Below, piece by piece: positions 7,911 to 12,201 of a DNA stretch of 12,201 bases; the first letter of the stretch is position 1, and each line of letters opens with the position of its first letter. The stretch is from an uncultured Anaerolineae bacterium (GTDB lineage: Bacteria; Chloroflexota; Anaerolineae; Anaerolineales; Villigracilaceae). A program made the translations under genes and the position numbers. The notes below the pieces were generated by a model. That model searched no databases, was not told the DNA's origin, and saw only the letters and a list, made by a program, of their open reading frames with translations. Where the stretch lies: contig CAINXK010000155.1 of assembly GCA_903854805.1 (NCBI GenBank), forward strand, positions 1 to 12,201, given 5' to 3'.

Positions 7911-9734
7911 TTATTCGATAACTGGCAATATGGCTGAGTTGTTATATTCAAGTTCTCGTTGAAATTTGAATTGCTGCGTGTAAAGATTGAAGTAATGCCC
8001 TTGGGCTCGCAAAAGCTCTGCATGAGTACCTACTTCAGCAATTTTACCGTTTTCAACCACAACAATTCGATCAGCTCGCTTAATTGTTGAAAGACGGTGG
8101 GCGATGACAAAAGATGTCCGTCCCTTCATTAAGGTCTCCATACCTTTTTGAATGAGGGCTTCGGTAAGCGTATCAACGCTGGAAGTGGCTTCGTCCATTA
8201 TGAATAGCTCCGGTTTCGACAATACGGCACGCGCAAGACTGATGAGCTGTTTTTGCCCAACAGATAGCAAATTGCCTCCTTCGCCAACATTTTCGCTATA
8301 ACCCTTTGGAAGCAAAGTGATAAAGTCATGGGCTCCAGCAAGAGTAGCAGCTTCTTCTACTTCTGCGTCACTTGCACCTAATTGTCCGTATCGGATATTT
8401 TCGCGTATTGTACCGGAAAACAAGTGCGGAGTTTGAAGGACGATACCGATCTTGTTGTGAATACTTTGCATTGTGTAATCGGTATAATCGTGGCCATTAA
8501 TTCTGATAGTTCCTTCACTCGGCTCGTAAAATCGGCAAAGCAAATTAACAATAGTTGATTTTCCTCCACCAGTTGGCCCGACAAGAGCAATCGTTTCGCC
8601 TGGTTTTACTTTGAGGTTAAAGTCTGCAAGCACTGGTTTTCGATCTTCATAGTAAAAATTTACATGGTCAAATTCAATTTCACCTAACAGGGTTTTAGCA
8701 TCAAAGGCGTCTGGCTTGTTGTGGATATCAGGTTCTGTATCGACAAGTTTGAAAATTCTTTCAGCAGACGCAATTGAGTGTTGCATTTCAGCATACACCC
8801 TGGCAAGATCCTGGATTGGCCACATGATAAATGTGAGGTACGAGATAAAAGCGTGGATCCCACCAATTGTCAGGAAACCGTCAATTGCTTGATAACCACC
8901 GTACCACACGATAAATCCGAGCGCTATTGATGTAATAATTTGGACTGTCGGAAGAAACAGGGCTGAAAGCCATGCTGCCCGATAGGTGGCCGTATACATT
9001 TTTTCTGTCAATTCTTGAAATTCGCGCAAGTTTTCGTCTTCGCGGCCGAGTGCTTTAATGATACGCACACCTTGAATGTTCTCATTGTGTGCACCAGTTA
9101 TCTTGCTGTTCGCCCGTCGAGAATTTCGAAATTCTACCAAAATTTTCTTCCGGAAATTAACTGCAATAACACTTAGGATTGGCAATATTGCAAGAACAAT
9201 CAGCGCAAGTCGCCAGTTAATAATCAGCATAAATATTGTTGCGGTGGTAATGTTCATGAAAGCCCAGGTGGTGTCTACCAGTCCCCAGGTCATAAGATCC
9301 GCAACTCTACCGGAATCGGATGTTACACGGGCGATCAGGCGCCCAACTGCATTTTGCGAATAGTACGAGAGCGATAACTCTTGCAAATGATTGAACATGC
9401 TTTTGCGGAGGTCATATTGAATGCGTTCGCCAAGAACACCAGCCAGGTAAATAAATGTAAAAACCATAGCCGATTGGATAATTTGGAATACACCATATAA
9501 CGTGGCCCATCGCCATAAAGAATTTGGATCCTTTCCGAGGATAGCTTCATCAATTATATTTTTATTAATAAAAGTGAAGAAAGAATCCATTGCAGAAGTT
9601 AACGCAATTGTTATAACAAAACCGACGACCCACTTCCAATGTGGACGGAGTAAGCCGATAATGCGTTTTAAAACCGGAGTAGTCACCGGACTAGTATGTT
9701 CTTCTTCTTCGGTAAGATCGTTGTCATTTGTCAT
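7911..9734 (-). CDS. ABC exporter half-transporter, consensus Walker B subunit (BmrD/TM288-like)
   Basis: The 607-residue protein has an N-terminal six-helix exporter transmembrane domain (about 22-325) and a C-terminal ATPase domain (about 350-590). Motifs: Walker A GPTGGGKST (386-394), Q-loop Q434, signature LSVGQ (490-494), Walker B FIMDE with catalytic E515, D-loop SSVD (518-521) and switch H546. The signature deviates from LSGGQ (Gly to Val), while the catalytic Glu is intact. It should pair with the 614-residue upstream partner as a heterodimer of the multidrug/lipid exporter type. ATG at 9734 has a GGGAG SD and lies 49 bp after the partner's stop with no terminator between, so they form one operon. 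The substrate is unknown; drug or lipid export is typical of the family. Confidence 0.93.
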   Translation of the reverse strand: MTNDNDLTEEEEHTSPVTTPVLKRIIGLLRPHWKWVVGFVITIALTSAMDSFFTFINKNIIDEAILGKDPNSLWRWATLYGVFQIIQSAMVFTFIYLAGVLGERIQYDLRKSMFNHLQELSLSYYSQNAVGRLIARVTSDSGRVADLMTWGLVDTTWAFMNITTATIFMLIINWRLALIVLAILPILSVIAVNFRKKILVEFRNSRRANSKITGAHNENIQGVRIIKALGREDENLREFQELTEKMYTATYRAAWLSALFLPTVQIITSIALGFIVWYGGYQAIDGFLTIGGIHAFISYLTFIMWPIQDLARVYAEMQHSIASAERIFKLVDTEPDIHNKPDAFDAKTLLGEIEFDHVNFYYEDRKPVLADFNLKVKPGETIALVGPTGGGKSTIVNLLCRFYEPSEGTIRINGHDYTDYTMQSIHNKIGIVLQTPHLFSGTIRENIRYGQLGASDAEVEEAATLAGAHDFITLLPKGYSENVGEGGNLLSVGQKQLISLARAVLSKPELFIMDEATSSVDTLTEALIQKGMETLMKGRTSFVIAHRLSTIKRADRIVVVENGKIAEVGTHAELLRAQGHYFNLYTQQFKFQRELEYNNSAILPVIE

Positions 9735-9783
9735 TTATTGGTTCTCCCGCAAGGGCCTACGCGTTTCAGACTCTTACGCTTTT

Positions 9784-11628
9784 TTATTTATTTGCCGAAA
9801 TTTCAATTTCCAATTCATCCTCTACCCGAGTTTGAATATCAAATATTTTTCGGTACATACCAGTATTTTGTCCCACAAGTTGGTCATGTGTGCCCGCTTG
9901 AATGATTTTACCTTTATCGAGTACTAAAATTAGGTCAGCATTCATGACAGACTGTATTCTGTGGGCAATTATGAACGTAGTCCGATTCTCCATCAGTGAT
10001 TCCAATGCTTTCCTTATTTCTGCTTCGGTCTGCATGTCCACTGAAGAGGTTGAATCATCCAAAATCAGAATTCTTGGATTCTTAAGTAATGTCCGCGCTA
10101 TTGTCACACGTTGTTTTTGTCCTCCAGAGAGGGTGACACCTTTTTCGCCTACTATGGTGCCGTAACCATCTGGAAATCCTATTATTACATCATGAATGGC
10201 AGCTGCGATTGCAGCTTGCTCAATTTCGGAATCTGTTACTTCGTGTCCAATGCCATAGCTGATGTTTTCTCGTATCGATCTACTAAAAAGGAAAGGTTCT
10301 TGTTCGACTATTCCTATCTGGCTGCGCAGGTATTCGCGTGGGTAATCTTTTAATTCGATCCCATCTAATAATATTTTGCCGGAAGTATAGTCGTGAAATC
10401 GAGGTAACAAGTTGACGAGCGATGTTTTTCCTGAGCCAGTGGAGCCAATTAGCGCTACTGATTGCCCTGATTTAATACTAAACGAAATATCTTTTAGTAC
10501 TGGTGTTTCGTCATTTGAATACTGAAAAGTTACATTCTCGAATAAAATTTCACCTTTTGCAGCTGCTGTTGGGCGATAGTTACCTTCAGTGAGTATTTCT
10601 CGGTTTTGTTTAATGATTTCAAGAAGTCGTCCATAAGAAACCATCCCAGTCGACGTCTGAACGATCAGTCGCCCGAGGTTGCGTATGGGCCAAATTAGCC
10701 AGACAACAAGACCTACATAAGCTAGATACGTTCCAACGCTAATCTCACCATGAATTGCCATGGTCGCGGCAAAAATAAATCCGCCAAGCATCTGAAAACC
10801 TAATACGATATCAGAGAGCGGCCAGAATAGGGAATGCATCAAGAGCAATGCTTTTCCGCGGATAAATTTTTCCTGGTTATCTTTTTCGAACTTACCCTTT
10901 TCGAAATCCTGACGGGCAAAGGCTTTAACCACCCTTACACCGGTCAGATTTTCTTGCAAAGTCGTGGAGAGCGCAGCTTCTTGTTCTTGATATTTCTCAT
11001 ATCGTTCTGTTACTCTTTTGAAGAACCAGAGTGATACAAGTAATATTAGCGGTATCACAATAACAGACACGAGGCCAAGCTTCCAATTGATAGTCAGAAT
11101 AGCTATGAAATTAATCACAAACAATAAGATAATGCGCCCAACACCAATAGCCTGTTCACTGAAAAAGCGGCGCAAAGCATCAACGTCTGAAGTTACTCGT
11201 TCGATCAAATCACCAGTTGGCGTGGCACTATGATAAGAGAAGCTTAGTCTTTGAATGTGGTCAAATAAAAAATTACGCAGACGTCTTGCAATTCCCTCTG
11301 CCGTGTAAGCGGCCAGCCGGCCTGAGACGTAAGCAAAGTAGCCTTCAATTGTGGCTAAGCCAACAAATCCAAGTGCTATATAGAGAAAAGTACGCCCTAA
11401 ATCTCCACCAATCGGAGTCGAGTTCCCGCTGACAAGATCGGCGAAGTAACGCAATAGAAAGAAAGTGGCGGTTTTGGCCAGGGCTGAAACAGATTGGGCT
11501 AAAACTGCACCTCCATATGACAGATGAAATCCGGTCATGACTCTCCATAGTCCCCTTAAGCGGTTTTCGGAAATAGCATTACGGAAATCAAAATATGTAG
11601 ATTCTTGAGAGTTGGATATGCCAGTCAT
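9784..11628 (-). CDS. ABC exporter half-transporter, degenerate Walker B subunit (BmrC/TM287-like)
   Basis: The 614-residue protein has a six-helix transmembrane domain (about 35-330) and an ATPase domain (about 360-600). Motifs: Walker A GSTGSGKTS (395-403), Q-loop Q443, consensus signature LSGGQ (500-504), Walker B LILDD (521-525) with Asp525 where the catalytic Glu normally is, D-loop SSVD (528-531) and switch H556. The Asp marks the subunit supplying the non-hydrolysing site of an asymmetric heterodimer. It is the first structural gene of the operon; ATG at 11628 has only a weak AGG SD. A leader peptide and an intrinsic terminator precede it, so expression is probably set by attenuation. 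Other family members export drugs or lipids; nothing here fixes the substrate. Confidence 0.93.
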   Translation of the reverse strand: MTGISNSQESTYFDFRNAISENRLRGLWRVMTGFHLSYGGAVLAQSVSALAKTATFFLLRYFADLVSGNSTPIGGDLGRTFLYIALGFVGLATIEGYFAYVSGRLAAYTAEGIARRLRNFLFDHIQRLSFSYHSATPTGDLIERVTSDVDALRRFFSEQAIGVGRIILLFVINFIAILTINWKLGLVSVIVIPLILLVSLWFFKRVTERYEKYQEQEAALSTTLQENLTGVRVVKAFARQDFEKGKFEKDNQEKFIRGKALLLMHSLFWPLSDIVLGFQMLGGFIFAATMAIHGEISVGTYLAYVGLVVWLIWPIRNLGRLIVQTSTGMVSYGRLLEIIKQNREILTEGNYRPTAAAKGEILFENVTFQYSNDETPVLKDISFSIKSGQSVALIGSTGSGKTSLVNLLPRFHDYTSGKILLDGIELKDYPREYLRSQIGIVEQEPFLFSRSIRENISYGIGHEVTDSEIEQAAIAAAIHDVIIGFPDGYGTIVGEKGVTLSGGQKQRVTIARTLLKNPRILILDDSTSSVDMQTEAEIRKALESLMENRTTFIIAHRIQSVMNADLILVLDKGKIIQAGTHDQLVGQNTGMYRKIFDIQTRVEDELEIEISANK

Positions 11629-11669
11629 ATTTACCTAAGTATTAATACAAATTACTATCGATGTAGAAT

Positions 11670-11701
11670 AAAAAAGCCACGGTGCGGGAGTGCACCGTGG
11701 C
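11670..11701 (-). terminator. Leader terminator (attenuator) of the ABC operon
   Basis: Minus-strand arms GCCACGGTGC (11701-11692) and GCACCGTGGC (11685-11676) form a perfect 10-bp, GC-rich stem with a 6-nt loop. They are followed immediately by T6 (11675-11670). It stands 25 nt after the leader peptide stop and 41 nt before the first ABC ATG, so unless prevented it would stop transcription before the transporter genes. Confidence 0.85.
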
Positions 11702-11749
11702 GAGAGAAAACACACAGATGTTGATTTCAAAAATCAACAGGCACACTCC
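11687..11749 (-). promoter_or_regulatory. Candidate antiterminator helix of the ABC leader
   Basis: Minus-strand GGAGUGUGCC (11749-11740) can pair without interruption with GGUGCACUCC (11696-11687), giving eight Watson-Crick and two G-U pairs. The 3' arm takes 5 nt of the terminator's 5' stem and most of its loop, so the two folds exclude each other. The 5' arm is inside leader codons 20-23. A perfect 9-bp hairpin with a 3-nt loop (11739-11719) containing the leader stop codon lies between the arms. Confidence 0.6.
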
Positions 11750-11807
11750 AAGAAGGGAGGGGGAAAGCCGGATCATTAGAATTGAAATTTCTTTTGTGAT
11801 CAATCAT
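11727..11807 (-). CDS. 26-residue leader peptide of the ABC exporter operon
   Basis: An ATG at 11807 opens a 26-codon frame ending at TGA 11729-11727. AAGGAGG (11824-11818) stands 10 nt upstream, the strongest ribosome binding site on this side of the window. The second half reads FPLPSWSVPVDF, rich in Pro, aromatic and branched residues. No single amino acid is repeated, so it does not look like a biosynthetic attenuator. Codons 20-23 (Trp-Ser-Val-Pro) form one arm of a candidate antiterminator, and the stop codon lies in a hairpin. The peptide itself probably has no other function; its translation is inferred to sense ribosome state and so control the downstream transporter. B. subtilis bmrCD, a similar heterodimeric exporter, is known to have a translated leader, bmrB, acting this way. 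I see no sequence resemblance to judge from. Confidence 0.75.
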   Translation of the reverse strand: MIDHKRNFNSNDPAFPLPSWSVPVDF

Positions 11808-11848
11808 AAAGACAAAACCTCCTTTTCTTAGAGATAAATTACTTTTTT

Positions 11849-11877
11849 AGTTTATCACCCTGAGTATAAAAATGCAA
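11849..11877 (-). promoter_or_regulatory. Promoter of the ABC leader transcript
   Basis: On the minus strand TTGCAT (11877-11872), a 17-bp spacer and TAAACT (11854-11849) are aligned, with TGA directly before the -10 as an extended element. The start is predicted near 11842, about 35 nt before the leader peptide ATG. Confidence 0.55.
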
Positions 11878-11885
11878 TAGTTTTT

Positions 11886-11913
11886 TTGCTCTGACTGAAT
11901 GGGATGGTAGAAT
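11886..11913 (+). promoter_or_regulatory. Promoter of the aminotransferase gene
   Basis: TTGCTC (11886-11891), a 16-bp spacer and TAGAAT (11908-11913) are aligned, with TGG directly before the -10 as an extended element. It points away from the ABC promoter, the two -35 boxes being 8 bp apart. The predicted start is near 11920. Confidence 0.5.
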
Positions 11914-11941
11914 TCAATGGAATAAATTAAGGAGTTGAAAA

Positions 11942-12201
11942 TTGAGCATAAAAGTCTGCGCGCTTGACAGTAACCTGGTAATTAGAGATCTGCCTGTATT
12001 TTATCAGGAAAAAACACTTGACGAAATATCTCGGAAACTGCCCCAGGGGCTTTATTCAACTTTTCGAACGTACTTCGGGGCTCAAAAAGTCATAGGATTA
12101 GGAGTACACCTGAACCGCATATTTGTTAAATGTGAAGAAGCTGGAATCAAACCTTCCGTCACTTCCGATGGCTTGCGATTAGGAATAAGGAGACTCCTTC
12201 A
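11942..12201 (+). CDS. N-terminus of a class IV PLP aminotransferase (IlvE/DAAT/PabC-like), cut by the window edge
   Basis: A TTG at 11942 has AAGGAG (11929-11934) 7 nt upstream and opens a frame that stays open to the window end, 86 codons plus two bases. The earlier TTG at 11935 is in another frame and stops after 10 codons. Residues about 35-65 (LPQGLYSTFRTYFG, then HLNRI) match the start of fold-type IV aminotransferases, where the Tyr-Ser/Thr-Thr-Phe-Arg segment precedes a His-Leu-x-Arg helix. These enzymes transaminate branched-chain or D-amino acids, or lyase-cleave aminodeoxychorismate. The catalytic Lys lies beyond the window, so the subtype is open. It is divergent from the ABC operon. 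Confidence 0.68.
   Translation, partial: MSIKVCALDSNLVIRDLPVFYQEKTLDEISRKLPQGLYSTFRTYFGAQKVIGLGVHLNRIFVKCEEAGIKPSVTSDGLRLGIRRLL

Noticed and set aside
9502..9927. 141-codon plus-strand open frame across the junction of the two ABC genes
   Set aside because: It is antisense to two well-supported genes with clear motifs and its product resembles no family. It is a shadow frame.
11719..11739. 9-bp hairpin in the ABC leader as a separate terminator
   Set aside because: It is AT-rich, has a 3-nt loop and no T-run after it. It is better read as part of the attenuator fold.
11670..11842. T-box or amino-acid riboswitch in the ABC leader
   Set aside because: I find no T-box consensus segment or specifier stem, and the presence of a well-translated small ORF explains the leader better.

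Overview
The window looks like a bacterial chromosome segment of moderate to low G+C. Gene families and motif style point to Chloroflexota, probably an Anaerolineae-like organism. These clues are the EDDxxW receiver domains, the GAF-rich soluble histidine kinase with a GFGLWW box, the LysE type, and GSI-beta glutamine synthetase. This assignment is inference; no rRNA or marker gene is present. Nearly everything is on the minus strand. Plus-strand genes occur only as fragments at the two edges: a 43-codon unrecognised C-terminus (1-132) and the N-terminus of a class IV aminotransferase (from 11942).

In transcription order (right to left), the first unit is a multidrug-type heterodimeric ABC exporter (11628-9784 and 9734-7911). 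It is preceded by a leader not expected from the large ORFs. The leader has a promoter, a strong Shine-Dalgarno, a 26-codon leader peptide (11807-11727), an internal hairpin, and an intrinsic terminator (11701-11670) just before the first ABC gene. A 10-bp antiterminator helix can form between the leader's last codons and the terminator. This is the architecture of ribosome-mediated transcription attenuation, and is the most interesting item here. The two ABC subunits are asymmetric: a Walker B Glu-to-Asp change in one and an altered signature motif in the other fall on the same composite ATP site.

Next come a gene-free stretch with two strong inverted repeats (7438-7910) and glnA (7437-6025). 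glnA is followed by a strong intrinsic terminator built from degenerate 7-bp repeats, then a LysE-family exporter whose upstream-extended ORF runs through that terminator; the real start is probably a GTG at 5913. Close behind lie a cytosolic triple-GAF sensor kinase (5244-2965) and a double-receiver LuxR-type response regulator (2968-1871). These two overlap by 4 bp and form a two-component pair.

The last minus-strand gene (1617-217) encodes a secreted lipoprotein glycoside hydrolase of clan GH-A. Its extended -10 promoter is overlapped by a 34-bp perfect palindrome centred on ACCGGT, a LacI-type operator design, which suggests sugar-dependent derepression. No LacI regulator is in the window. 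No CRISPR array, rRNA, tRNA, transposase or phage gene was found.
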